Positions 23,101 to 32,952 are shown, counted from the stretch's first letter. The stretch: 40,681 nt of DNA from Mycocentrospora acerina (GCA_022701365.1 JAKUHH010000321.1:1-40681); one strand, 5' to 3'. Notes: generated by a model not told the origin, from the letters alone. Program-made: numbers and translations.

Positions 23101-23945
23101 TGACCGCTGCCACGGCTGGTCAAGCGGCTCCTCCTCCTCGTGGAACGAGCGGCGGAACCCCGCGGCGTGCGCCCGCTCAGCTCGTCGACTACGGCTTCCC
23201 TGTGCACGGCCTTCATGCATTCCGCCGCCAACATCCACACATCCAGGCGCCGGTGCTGTGCAAAGCTGTTGTCGCCTTGCTGCTGACCCACAAGACAGCC
23301 TACACGCATGCGTTCTTTGCCACTCTCCAGGCGAATCGTCACCGCTTCCCCTTCCTGCCGCCCGCGCTCGACGAGCTAGTCGGCCACACGTACGAGACGT
23401 CGGACGTAGCGGGCCCGACTGACAACGTAGAATTCAATCTTGTGCACATCCGTGGTCGCGAGCAAGACCAAGCGTCTGTCTTATCCTTCCTGACCCACAT
23501 GCAAGCAGAACAGGACCAGCAAAATCAGCATGTCGCCGTCCCTTGGCGAGCGGTGCAGCAGCAGCTAAACGCCAATGTGGTCCCTCCGGTTTCGCATTCC
23601 TCGCCCTCGATTATTCCCAACTTAATCCACACCTTCTTCTTCAACTGGCTGCCGGGCATGGGGGCGATGCAGTCGACCGCGTTCCAGCACTTCGACCTCG
23701 TACACTACATGGCCGATCCAGATACACGATTCGCCCTCAATGCAGGACTGGGTGGCGATAGCGGTGAGACCATGTTCTTGCGCATGAATGGGTGCGTGCC
23801 AACCAAGGAGGAGCATATTCTATTCGCGGGCGAAGTCGAGCAGCTCATGACCTGGTTTCTAAATCCTTCAAACTGGCATCGTAGTATCGCCGAGTACGCC
23901 GAGTGTTTTTCGCTCAAAAAGCAAGGCGAGGTTATGAGGGAATAG
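20157..23945 (+). CDS. NRPS-like A-T-C tridomain synthetase
   Basis: Single exon, 1262 aa. The start at 20157 (MSEATG) is preferred because ungapped similarity to the relic at 24358-24811 begins there; an in-frame ATG at 20094 is possible. A domain: FFTSGTSSRPKG (218-229), HYGMTEG (359-365), TGDL (464-467), GRSKEMIIRGG (479-489), catalytic Lys585 in PRTSMGK. T domain: DSI with Ser650, though the usual GG before it is missing. C domain: HHGTSDA (895-901), matching HHxxxDG with Ala for Gly. A-T-C order places an activated acid on the carrier as donor for the C domain, as with FUM10 plus FUM14 of fumonisin biosynthesis. I infer esterification or amidation of the polyketide. The substrate is unknown. 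GC is about 47% in one A-domain line (20521-20580) but about 70% in the C-domain part (22321-22380), unlike its neighbours. A hexanucleotide CTTCGG repeat near 21275 encodes a Ser/Ala stretch. Confidence 0.9.
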   Translation: MSEATGPPIVFSKDSLWEKFARASLQHPNKIALVSFGQPANLYHLANEDEASALSDASSRLRWSYQTLRKGVDRIATRLEQDMGVTPGMPIFSFLPNVAEWPLLCWAASRLNCVWVPLNTRNLSNQDEVQDMIAQTMENTQSRRAIVVVAGEAATTMFDRLDVMTAWHLDKIIVNVSSTTAAIPRSWKPFAGLMAPMPGSDKIHAGATLRSHDDSIFFTSGTSSRPKGCRFTYPDFSCSLDQMTAIGETLATNVVCSAAPGNHAMGHLRLLMALCYGSTLVFPGPEFDGQLMYESIVQEACTHTTLVPAMFHALQAVRAAANLPRMSSLQAVGIGGGMVSPALVPAAAQELNAERVEVHYGMTEGVVIIPGSASASASVSAPQDATGSNSVSVGRLIPGAKARICAIDGTSKTLPLGQVGELHYSSPSLCRGYITPSIGPDTEGAADENAFYIGPEGDRWLQTGDLATLSADGDICIVGRSKEMIIRGGENISPTAVEMACGAEPRLASTTVQIVGARDELAGEVVVAVYQQKPGGGGGDSSHDATAQLIRHAIMSRMGALYVPEQILALHHLGLDDFPRTSMGKLRRNKLAQCVQRLRDGETRAAATAEDQGSSKGAEALQAQRIQAIWVQTIGFQIPLDEPFDVFVDSIVLLKVHNKCKRALVAPTYSLSLRDLIEAGTIARHIRQAWRGAGTATAKSSAADAREPSHVDGAADLVLAAHDVISWGWAPEQCVGDIKALLTPRGLRWSDVRAVFPAYDFGGLVLEHGTFDSWDQGIVWLTKSRHLAHVQQAVQVALANNPMLTSLVLIPAGPRDAPHARTPEVLHVTLRPVPELFASCVQVHDEDVADLPALRSLAAALYAHPARRLLPGPTIHVTLVRVQDSGHMAMITRTHHGTSDATSTLLFAEDFDRALGGESLLVPHVDYRIWAETHFHLREAHTGRAAAQWYAEKLRDVAAHQSRAIWPSQSERRSGPSSTSHLTAATAGQAAPPPRGTSGGTPRRAPAQLVDYGFPVHGLHAFRRQHPHIQAPVLCKAVVALLLTHKTAYTHAFFATLQANRHRFPFLPPALDELVGHTYETSDVAGPTDNVEFNLVHIRGREQDQASVLSFLTHMQAEQDQQNQHVAVPWRAVQQQLNANVVPPVSHSSPSIIPNLIHTFFFNWLPGMGAMQSTAFQHFDLVHYMADPDTRFALNAGLGGDSGETMFLRMNGCVPTKEEHILFAGEVEQLMTWFLNPSNWHRSIAEYAECFSLKKQGEVMRE

Positions 23946-24357
23946 CCCTTTGTACAACAGGTTTAAAATAAGTAATTCACTCTTTACCAGCCTTGTTGGT
24001 CTCGCTAGAATAGATTTGTACCAAAGTTATGCCAAAGTTCTAGTCGTTTTCATTTTCTAAGAGATTAGTTATTAGTCATGTCATCCTAAATTGCTAACTT
24101 AAAAAGTATTCCGAACACAAACGTCCGATCGATTTTTTCATAATACTTCTACTAGCGCTTCGCTAATAGTCGGTGAGACCAGCAATCTATTCAAACTACT
24201 TCCCGCACGGGCCGCTTTAGGCGAAAATCTTAAACTTTAAATGCACGTTAGTAATCAAACACTCGTGTCTGATGACATTGTTTCAAAATTAATTAAATTG
24301 AAATTAGGAGTGTAATCATCCGTTCTGAATCACTAATCGCTGCTTATCTTATCTCTT
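23946..24357. other. Intergenic, A-T-C 3' flank
   Basis: AT-rich spacer between the live A-T-C gene and the end of its decayed copy. It may hold further remnants of the copy, but I could align nothing beyond 24358. Confidence 0.4.
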
Positions 24358-24811
24358 CTAGCCGCATGACACGCTGCTCACCGCAAACACCACAGCAGTG
24401 CTGGAAGTTTTCTTATCCAAAGCTGTTGAAATTGTTTGAATCGCCTCCTCCCCATTGACAAGGCTTGGTAGGCTGATAGGAACCCAAAACAATTGAGCAT
24501 ACAAGCAGCCCTAAAATAGGGGCGCTTTCTCACGCCCCATTAGTGACAAGCCAAGTGGCTAGTCGGTCAATATCCTCGAAAATTCAACAAGGATATTGAA
24601 TATATGGGTTCTTTTTGCGGAAGCTCTCATTTTCAATAGTTATGCTGAAAATTACAAGCAAATTTTCTGCCTGATGTGGATAGGCCATGGAGACACTTTC
24701 AAGAGAGTGTTCACTGCATCTTGCAAACTTCTCCCACAGGCTCTCTCCTGTTGGCCTAAAAGAGGTTCCGTAGTCTTCGCTGAAAGCATTCTTTTCATAT
24801 GTGGAGAACAA
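24358..24811 (-). pseudogene. Decayed copy of the A-T-C adenylation domain (5' part only)
   Basis: On the minus strand the first segment reads SEDYG...GESLWEKFAR, aligning without gaps to MSEATG...KDSLWEKFAR of the live A-T-C protein, and continues to a weaker QAENL match. A second segment reads AACMLNC at 24509-24489, then, after a one-base shift, FWVPISLPSLVNGEEAI to a stop at 24358. This aligns to the live AASRLNCVWVPLNTRNLSN. The spacing between the two segments (about 160 nt) is near that in the live gene (about 174 nt), so this is a collinear relic of about the first 150 residues with frameshifts and stops. The T and C domains are absent. It is low in GC, unlike the live gene, and it diverges from the thioesterase gene. 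Confidence 0.8.
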
Positions 24812-25168
24812 GGCCTGTGGAATTGGAAACGTAATGTGAAGAGGAGTTGTGAGTAGGCGTGCTATTTTAATTGATCTTTAACATATAATCATCGAATTAA
24901 AATCCTCTATTCAGTGTCCATTGGAAAATTCCATGAATTTCAAGTTGTGGGGATTTTTAAAAGGAATTTATCCAAAAATATTTCGATACTACGTCAACAT
25001 CTCTATATCTAATGAATGAAAGCACAGATTAGATTACAGCACTTGATCTTAGCATGAATCAAGTCAGAAAATAGGACAATAATGCCCCTGCTTAGTTTCT
25101 AATTTGATATAATAAGCACTCCAATCGGCAACTCAAGCGATAAGATGTTTGTTTGACCAAAGGATCTC

Positions 25169-25179
25169 TCGGTAGCCGG
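25169..25179 (+). promoter_or_regulatory. AflR-like site TCGG-N3-CCGG, thioesterase promoter site 1
   Basis: TCGG-TAG-CCGG, fitting TCG-N5-CGR; 441 bp upstream of the thioesterase ATG and 358 bp from the relic's 5' end. Confidence 0.65.
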
Positions 25180-25257
25180 AACTACTATATCACAAAGTAG
25201 CAACTTGATCGCTTTTCTAATGTCGCGTATTTTCAGCGCACGGAGGTCAATAGTCTA

Positions 25258-25268
25258 TCGGTGTCCGA
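25258..25268 (+). promoter_or_regulatory. AflR-like site TCGG-N3-CCGA, thioesterase promoter site 2
   Basis: TCGG-TGT-CCGA is an exact TCG-N5-CGA match, 352 bp upstream of the thioesterase ATG. Confidence 0.7.
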
Positions 25269-25619
25269 TACCCCGAAAAAGTAAAGCCGCCGAGGATCAA
25301 TGAGCAACATTATGTATAGCTTCACCAAGAACAGATATCCCGGCCGAGTTTCTTTTGTAGTCATTCTTGTAGTTCCCGCCGATAATCTCGCGATACATTT
25401 CTTGAATTCGCATTCATCTTAAAAGCATCTGAAAGACAAAACCTCGCCACACTTTTTCAATTTGACTTCAGCAGTGCACTCGTCTTGACTATACATTTCG
25501 TGGTCATTTGTAAAAGAAGATTTCGACAAGAATCTTGAACCTATCACATCATATCCGACAAACTTTTAGATATAACTTCACCACCTCATTCGAAGTTATA
25601 AAGTAATTCGTATTTAGGA

Positions 25620-26487
25620 ATGGAGAAGAATCCGGTGCTTATTCAAAAAGCTAACCGGCGTTTCAAGAATGCCATACCCCTCTTTCTCATACATGATGCT
25701 GGAGGAACTGTACTCCCATATTACTTTCTAGACAGCTTGTCTCGAGATGTATGGGGTATCACGTATCCATATTTGTATGATGATACAATCGTCAAGGGTG
25801 GTCTAATACAAGTTGCCGACATCTACGCAGGGCTTGTGAGGAAAAAGATGCCCCGGGGACAGATACTGCTAGGAGGTAAGAGCATGATATTGCTGTAGAA
25901 AATAGCTTCTAGAGACTGTTTATTGTTGTGCTAAGATTTTTTGATAGGTTGGTCTGCAGGCGGAGCCCTCGCCATGCAAGTCTGCAAATCCCTGGAAAAT
26001 GACACTGAGATCAAAGTCGCTGGTCTCATCATGTTAGACACGCCATACCCAGTGCCTCCAAAGGGATGGTCTAATAGCATACCAATATGCAAAATAACTA
26101 TTCCATTTTCGAGTAACGAGCCGATCGATAATCAGAAAGCTCAACAAAAGACATTTGATAGCTTCCTTGTAGCCATGTCAGAATGGAAATTGCCAAAGTG
26201 GAAAGAGGGGAGGTATATTTTTCCTAAAACTATCCATGACTAGAAGGCATATTTAGGAGTACTAATTGTGTCCTAGGCCTCCAAAGACAGTTTTTATACG
26301 TGTTCTTCAATCGCTATCAGAAGAAGGAGAGATCTATATTGACTGGTACCGTGATTATAAATGCCTAAACTGGGACAACTATCATGATAGCTTCATTATT
26401 CGAGAGTTAACTGTACATGGCAATCATTTTAGCATCTTCAAGCCAGAGAATGTGAGCTTGGATCTATTCTATCATTCTAATTCTTAG
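25620..26487 (+). CDS. Stand-alone thioesterase (alpha/beta hydrolase, PKS/NRPS TE type)
   Basis: Three exons, 25620-25875, 25948-26212 and 26277-26487 (introns 72 and 64 bp, the second with branch site ACTAAT), encode 243 aa. The first splice rebuilds the nucleophile elbow LGGWSAGGA with catalytic Ser. Asp is in MLDTPYP and His in HGNHFSIF, giving the full triad of the Thioesterase domain family found at the C terminus of fungal PKSs and NRPSs. There is no signal peptide. Since neither the PKS nor the A-T-C enzyme ends in a TE, this free enzyme could release the PKS product, or it could hydrolyse stalled acyl chains. It has two AflR-like sites upstream. It is slightly short for the family but complete at the triad level. 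Confidence 0.88.
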
Positions 26488-27969
26488 GCTAACCAGTCAG
26501 CTACCAGAATTATCTTTGACGATTCAAGAAGCGTGTCAAATTTTGAGCATTAACCAAGCAAAGTATAGCCATTAACCAATACTTGAGTACAAAGGTAGTA
26601 GCTACGACATTTAGTATTTCTTCATTATACTTTGTGGTTCTAAAGGTTTAGAATGAATGACTTTATAAAGAGAGTTATTTTGTTAAAGTTCTAGCTCTTG
26701 TATTAGACAAATTGTGACATCCTTCTAAACTGTGTTGAACTCTAGGTAAGACAGGTAGATCTGAGGGCTTCCTATTTTCAACTTAAATAAGTGATGCTTT
26801 TAAAACCTTCTTAGAACGCTGGTAAACTAAATTACATAAGCTATAAACCTGTTGCTCTAGATAAGTAGTTTTTCTAGATGTATGTATAATAGACTCGTAT
26901 TGTTGTAAAGAATAGATTTTTGGTTCTTTCTTTCCTAGCGGTCGTATGTGCCTCAGAGTGGACTTAGACTATCTTCAAATTAATCCTCTTCTTGCCTGCA
27001 CTGTAACACTTTACTTCTTTGATTTTAATGAATTATTAATGAGTTCATCAAACTAACACTACTCCTTAAACTTCTTCTATTCCTTGTAACTATCTTTACC
27101 CTTACTCATTTGTGTCCTAGCAAAAAACGTCTTTTACTATCAATATCAATTACAGAACTGGATCTAAACAATTACGAACAGATGCTTGTTGTTGTGGTAG
27201 GCCATTAGGTTAAGGCTCCTGCAGCGAGCAGCCATTTTGCTGTTGCTATCTCTGTTTTTTACAGTTCTTTTTTAGCATGGCTGTCTGCACTACCTTGGTA
27301 GTAAAGAGAGCAGCTATTAAAAAAGGTTACAATGATAAAGTTTAAGCTATTTAAGTGTCTTAGGCGCGTTAATTTTAGTAGAGTAAATTGATGAGCGGTG
27401 TTTGCAGACGAATAGTGGAACACGTTAGTAATGCTATTCCAGTAAGCACATGGCTTAGTAAGTTCCAGAAATTCTGAGAGTTTTGGATTTGCAATAGTAT
27501 AATTGCAATCAAGCTGCAATCAACATCTATAAGCCCCAAGACTCTAGAAATTAGAAAAGGGGCTGTATGATGCAAATTAAGCTGGTATATCATTAAACAT
27601 TAATTTCATAAGTTCTAGTACTGAAATATAGAAAGAGTCAATGTTAGAGATTTTTTAAGAGATATCACTTGTTTATTAGAAGTGAGACTCTTGTTGGACA
27701 GAAGTTACAACAATGATTGGCAGCATCAGATGCGACTGCAACAAAGTATACATTAATGAGGATACCCTATCTTTTCTCCAGCCAATCAGCATCATGTATT
27801 TGAAGCAGTACGAAGGAAATTATGTGTCACAGGCATTCAGGGGACTTTCAAAACGGCTACGGTGTAATTAAGCGGTCATCTAATCTAATTTCTATAAGAC
27901 CAGAACAACGGACAAAAAATTCTCGGTCTTGTTCATGTATCGCATGACGGCGTAACGCATGTATGATCA
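26488..27969. other. AT-rich spacer between thioesterase and regulator
   Basis: About 1.5 kb, mostly decayed mobile DNA; the recognisable part is the minus-strand retroelement terminus at 26701-26817, and stop-ridden sequence continues to about 27150 in the same orientation. Short open frames at 27259-27593 have no recognisable features. Confidence 0.4.
26701..26817 (-). mobile_element. Retroelement relic, 3' terminus (inverted copy)
   Basis: The reverse complement matches 19661-19787: GGTTTTAAAAGC..., TACCTAGAGTT and AGAAGGATGTCACAATTTGTCT correspond to the same words in the plus copy. Differences are mainly transitions plus small indels. It is inverted relative to the other copy, so the two face each other around the A-T-C/thioesterase block. 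Confidence 0.45.
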
Positions 27970-29532
27970 TCACGCATCCCGTTCCTGTAACTGATACACC
28001 AATTCCTGCAGACCTGTCTGAATGCGCCCAAATGTATCTTCCAGAACTCCGGTGCTACTCCGCGATTCGGAAGTGGAGATAGCCCCACCCACCGTCGGGA
28101 TATGAAATACAGTTTGAATTAAAGTAATGACTTGGAGCGTAGCCCTGAGCTCCCGCTGCAAGATCTGCAGCACCAAGTACTGTTGATCCTCAGCATTAAA
28201 TCTAAACACCCCGAACCCAACGCGGGGGGGAGATCCAAGACGTGCGTTGCTGGCGGCGCGTACCCTTTCACCGTGCCGAACGAGGTTATCGCTGGCGCGT
28301 ATGTACAATGAATGAATCTGCTGTAGCGCAATCACGATGGCCATGAGGTACATGTTGGTGACGCTTTTCATCTGAGCCGCATCACGTGCTCTAGCGATGG
28401 TCTCGACTAGCGAGCCGAGCCGTATTGACGCTTGCTGTGTAACCGAGAGGAGATGGTCGAGGGATGCGTCGGCTTGATTCGAACACTGCTGTAGGCTCTC
28501 AATCATCTGGACTAAAACGCTGGTCATACTATAAGTGTATCTTCGATCAGACATGATAGTCCTAGGAGAACTTAGATTGCTAGCGCGGGAAGTATATGCC
28601 TGTGGAAGAGCCGAGGAAGAATGCAATGCTTCCAGACTGGGTTCCACCCGATTACTATGCCGTGCGAATGCGGATGAATCAGTATCTGTTCTAATTTCGT
28701 GTTGTGGTAGTAGTGCTGCCAGATCGAGTTGGTGATGTCGTCGTCGTCCCATGTCGTTGGCGTTGTTAATTTTCTTACTCCTATCATCGCCGCCCCACGA
28801 TGGTGAAACGTGCATCATTTCTTCATTGCTGTCGTCGCTGGACGAAAGCATTGCCACGGTATCATACGAAGATTCAAGACCGAATGCAAAGTCAAGCTTG
28901 TCATTGAATCCCTCGGCGGATAGCTCGGGAAACATGCAATCTTCTAGTGCGGCCCCTCCTGCAGCTATCGGACCTAACTGTGAGGACCAGTCAGGGGATA
29001 AAGAGGATGGTTGTCTTTCCAGATATTCGTTCCTAGCCTGACAAGGCGAGCTAAGGTTTACACCTAGCAGATCACAGGTACTACTACTGTTAGGGAACGC
29101 TCACCGCTAGTCAAGCTGGATGACAACAAAGAAATGCAAATGTCCTCAGTCAGATGTCTCACTCACCTTGCTCTTCCGAATGTGGAATGAGAAGGACTGT
29201 GTAAAGTCGCTTGTGTTGTTGCCTCGTATGTCTCATTGTTGGTAGGATTATGTTTTCTTCTTGGTCTTCTTCTGTGAGACCCTTGGATCTTTCCCGCCAT
29301 AGATATACTGTAGACACATGCTAGACCGGCATTCTCACATCGTTTGCAACTTGTTCTTTCGCCACTACATTTGATCTATAAAGAGCGCCAGAAAAGCACG
29401 TTAGTCAAGTATACTCAAAGAAAATGGCAACAGAAAGTTTGCTGGTTTTGAAAATGAAATGCGTTGTTGATGATATCTTACTTTGGCTACATTGCAGGCA
29501 TTGCAGGCTTGACGGAGTCGTGGCGGTTTCAT
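27970..29532 (-). CDS. Zn2Cys6 transcription factor, AflR-like
   Basis: Three exons, 29532-29482, 29375-29167 and 29032-27970 (introns 106 and 134 bp), encode 440 aa. The first splice joins ACNACNVAK to IKCSGERTSC and completes a perfect CX2CX6CX6CX2CX6C zinc cluster (Cys10, 13, 20, 27, 30, 37), followed by a basic linker GSHRRRPRRKHN. Residues about 250-440 match the C-terminal aflatoxin-regulatory-protein type region of AflR homologues (helical, with FRFNAEDQQYLVLQILQREL). AflR activates its cluster by binding TCG-N5-CGR palindromes, which is the site type present in four cluster promoters here. This is therefore the likely pathway-specific activator. I saw no such site in its own upstream 1.2 kb, so it may be controlled by other signals. 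The second intron is the least certain boundary. Confidence 0.9.
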
Positions 29533-32500
29533 AATTCTTTTACTATTTTGTTCTCTATCTTCTGCCAGATTCAGTTAGATGGATGCCCTGTTGATGATAA
29601 AGTGATGATAGATATTAGTGAAAGGCGAAAAACTGAAGGGATACATATAGAGTTCTAAGCTAGGCTACAAATGAGTTGAAACAGCCAGCTAGGTTTTGTG
29701 GGCTGATGACGTTGATTTGCTATTCCAAGACCAAAGGACCAAGAGCAGTTAGGAAATTAGAGCTCAGAGTCTAATTTAGTTAGCTTTCTAGTTGGGTTGC
29801 CAAGATTGTTGCCTTCTTATTTTGCGCTTTGGTGAGAAGTCCGTGCGAGACACTTCCGACAATTCCGGAGATTCGACAGATCCACTACTCGGATCATCAA
29901 GACAAGTGTCCTGAACATAAAGACTGCTCGACGAATTCACTCGTTGATAAAGTACTGAAAATGATTAATTCCTATAACGTTGCCAAGTCTTTCAGAATAG
30001 AGGTGTTACTTTAGGGCTAGGGGCTCATATTGCTCTACTTTAATGCCTTGTGCTGGCTATATATATTGAAGGTCTTTATGGTTGCGTTTGGTAGCAAGAT
30101 TATGCTCTACATCATCCTCAGTCAACAAGAGCTAACTCAAGCTACGCCAAAGCTCCCATCGATAATTCCAAGAGATTTCCATGTTCCGACAATTGTCCAA
30201 TACCGCGGCATATTTGACTAACCTACTTTTAGTCCAGCAACACGCTCCTATAGACAACCTAAACCACGATCACTATCCGCATCCTCAAACCCATGAAGTT
30301 TACTTCGCAGCACTAAATCCGTGGGAAATTTGTCTGAGAAGCCTATGAGTTACCCCGTGAGAAACCAGCTCCCAGTCGGTTAACAGAAGCGAGGCTTATC
30401 ATATACTGGATGATCTCGATCAACTCCAGCCTAGAGTCTCAGCCCATTAATCCATCTCTTCATCTGCTCATGAGATTTCGTCTCAGTCCCTCTCTTACGG
30501 AAAGAAGGAAGCCCCGATCCCTAAAACCGGGCGTTTCATCCTTTGTACGGCTTTAAGTCAACCGTGAGGATAATATTTCGACCATCCCGTGCCATGCTCC
30601 AAAGCGTCAACAAAGTTTACCCAAAACATTAAACAATTTCTCGCTATCCGTGGACTATATTCTTCCTCAAAATTCTTCGTCGCCTTCTCCGAAAGAGCCT
30701 GCTGTCCCGTCCAACGCCTGAGGGATTCATATGACTCGTCAAGAGGCGTCCTCCCCTCACACCGGAAAGAGACTTGCAGAATAAATTAAACTTTCCACCC
30801 CTGATTCTCACTTCCAGGCCTAATTATCGTAATGGCCAGAGCTGAAGATATGCGTCCCCTTTTCCGCGCTGACGCTTATATACACCCTCCAAGTGCTTTA
30901 AAGATTCCCAAGTCTCAGAGTTCACAACAAACTAGTCAATAGTGCGTTTTACGACTTCCTAAGTCGGGATGGGTCTAGGTCATCCCATTTTTTAGAATCT
31001 GCAAATTCTCATGCTGTTCAGCAAATAGAGTCTTTGTAACATGTATCAGTACATAGGTGATCATTAACGTACAAATTTCTGCAACCTCTCTCTAGTCGTC
31101 AATTCTACTGGTTCATATTCTAGTTTCAAAGATTCTGGCGCTCTAAATTTAGACTTAAATAAATCAGAGTCCTTATTACAACCTATTGTAGTCTTCGAAA
31201 AGACTTTAACCGAATTGTAAATTTAAATAAGGCAAATTCAGGGTTCATCCTTCAAAGTCATATTAATGTTAAAATTTCTTTTTACTCAATCTTTTTACGT
31301 CATTGTATTACCTTTAACTGTTTTGCGTAACAAATGTTGGCATAATCGTGGTGACTCTAATAAAAAATCTAAACGAGTAAAAATATTGTGTTTTTATGTT
31401 CTACGAATAACAAGAAAAAAACATTGTTTCTTTTAATCTTTTGATTTGGAATTTCTTATTTAATTGACTATTCTTCACAAAATTTTTGGATCTCTGTGTG
31501 AAATGTTGTTACTTCTAGAGACGGGCTGCAACAAATAAACCTTTTCGCCACAGCAGCACGAAGGTAAACATTTTTAAAGCCTACAACTATCTAAAGTAAA
31601 CTATTAGAGAAAGAATTTCAGTAAATTATCAGTAGCTAGACTAATACCTCAATTACTTGTATAAAAGCAAGTATATCCAAATCAATAACCATGCTAATTC
31701 TGTGTCAAAACCTAAGCACACAAGGTTTGTGTCACGATGCAGGCAAGAAGAGAGTGATCCGAACAGGGTCTGAGGCTGAGTCCGCTGCGAGGCATATGGG
31801 AGTGCTGGGACAGAATGATACAATAAGAATACTTTTTTTTAAACACCTACAGGTCTCTTCTTAAAAATAATACAGAACTATAACTTTAGTTTCTCTATTT
31901 TATATAATGAAGTTCAAAAGGAGTTAAAAGGATACTTTTGCCTGCATCTTATTTTAGGGATTGGAAGCAATGCGTAAGATCTTCAGGACTCGCTACAAGT
32001 CAAACTTGGTTAGGAAAGATATGTAATATGTTTGCTTTATACATTGTGCCACGCTTTAACGCTTTGCGCATGCTTCTTTAAATCATCACGCAATTCCCTA
32101 CTACTACTTTGACCTTGGCCTATCGCTGAATTCATTAGTTCAGGCCTAGTTTCTTTATTTGTGCTGGTATTATCCATCTTTCTCTTTGCTTAAGGACTCT
32201 CTCGAAACTTAGGAAGGACGATGATGCAGTAAATTCAAAATTCATATCGTTTCTTAAAGACCACCTTGTCTTATGTTATGAAACCGATAGTTATAATGCT
32301 AACTGTAAACGTATAGCACATCTCAAATTAAATTCTCTTATTAACTTGTTCCAACTGCAGACTAGATTCTGGGCTAAGGTACGGGATTGGGCCAGCCAAG
32401 AGGAGCACCTTTGCTGTCAACATCCTGGATCTAGTGAATAGAGAGATTAATAGGGTAGGTTCTTAGTATAGGAATTGTTTGGCTGTTAATGTACAACAGC

Positions 32501-32883
32501 GGAGTATTTATGACTGACAATTTTCAAATGTGCACACAACATATTACAACGCAAGGCTTACTTTCGTTTTAGATTAGCCTAAATTTAATGACACAATTCG
32601 CATATGTACCAGACATTATGAGGGGTCTGAGAGAACCTAACTACATTTCAGTGTTCCACAATTAATGTGCAACATTTAGTTGCTAGTACAGGCTTGGCGA
32701 ACAAGATGCCTATTTTAGGTTAAAGTATTAATTAAAGCCACGAACGCTAGAATCCTTATTTCATCATCTCATCAAAATAAGAGAAGATCATCTCCTGTGT
32801 CCATGTACTCAACGCTAGATTTGATTAGACGCCTTACCAAACTTCAACTGTGACAAACATATTGTAATATGACTCCAAATTAG
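29533..32883. other. Gene-poor AT-rich region
   Basis: More than 3 kb without a supported gene. The part to about 30900 has near-normal composition and several 60-codon frames (29829-30014, 30589-30789), but no domains or splice patterns. From about 31000 it becomes AT-rich. No RNA gene was recognised. An unseen small gene in 29600-30900 cannot be excluded. Confidence 0.4.
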
Positions 32884-32952
32884 GTCTGTCAGCCTGCACT
32901 TGTGCAAGCACGTGAGCACTCAGTTCCTATATGGTGTCAGGATACAGCTCTA
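32884..32952 (+). repeat. Dispersed repeat, copy 2 (partial)
   Basis: Shares GTCAGCCTGCAC, GCAAGCACGTGAGCAC and TTCCTATATGGT with copies 1 and 4, but lacks the right-hand end. Confidence 0.45.

Larger units (their letters stand above)
24812..25619. promoter_or_regulatory. Upstream region of thioesterase and of the A-T-C relic
   Basis: An 808-bp divergent spacer containing two AflR-like sites at 25169 and 25258. By analogy with the PKS/ER pair it may once have driven both the thioesterase and the now dead A-T-C copy. No gene in it. Confidence 0.5.

Noticed and set aside
21912..23238. Long minus-strand frames of up to 383 codons opposite the A-T-C gene
   Set aside because: They lie antisense to a gene with clear A, T and C motifs. 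High GC lowers stop frequency, and their arginine/glycine-rich translations show no domains.
4991..23945. A fused PKS-NRPS hybrid
   Set aside because: The PKS ends shortly after its ACP and the A-T-C gene is 7 kb away on the other strand with its own promoter sites.
24584..24811. An independent 75-codon gene
   Set aside because: It aligns to the A-domain N terminus and continues in another frame, so it is part of the relic.
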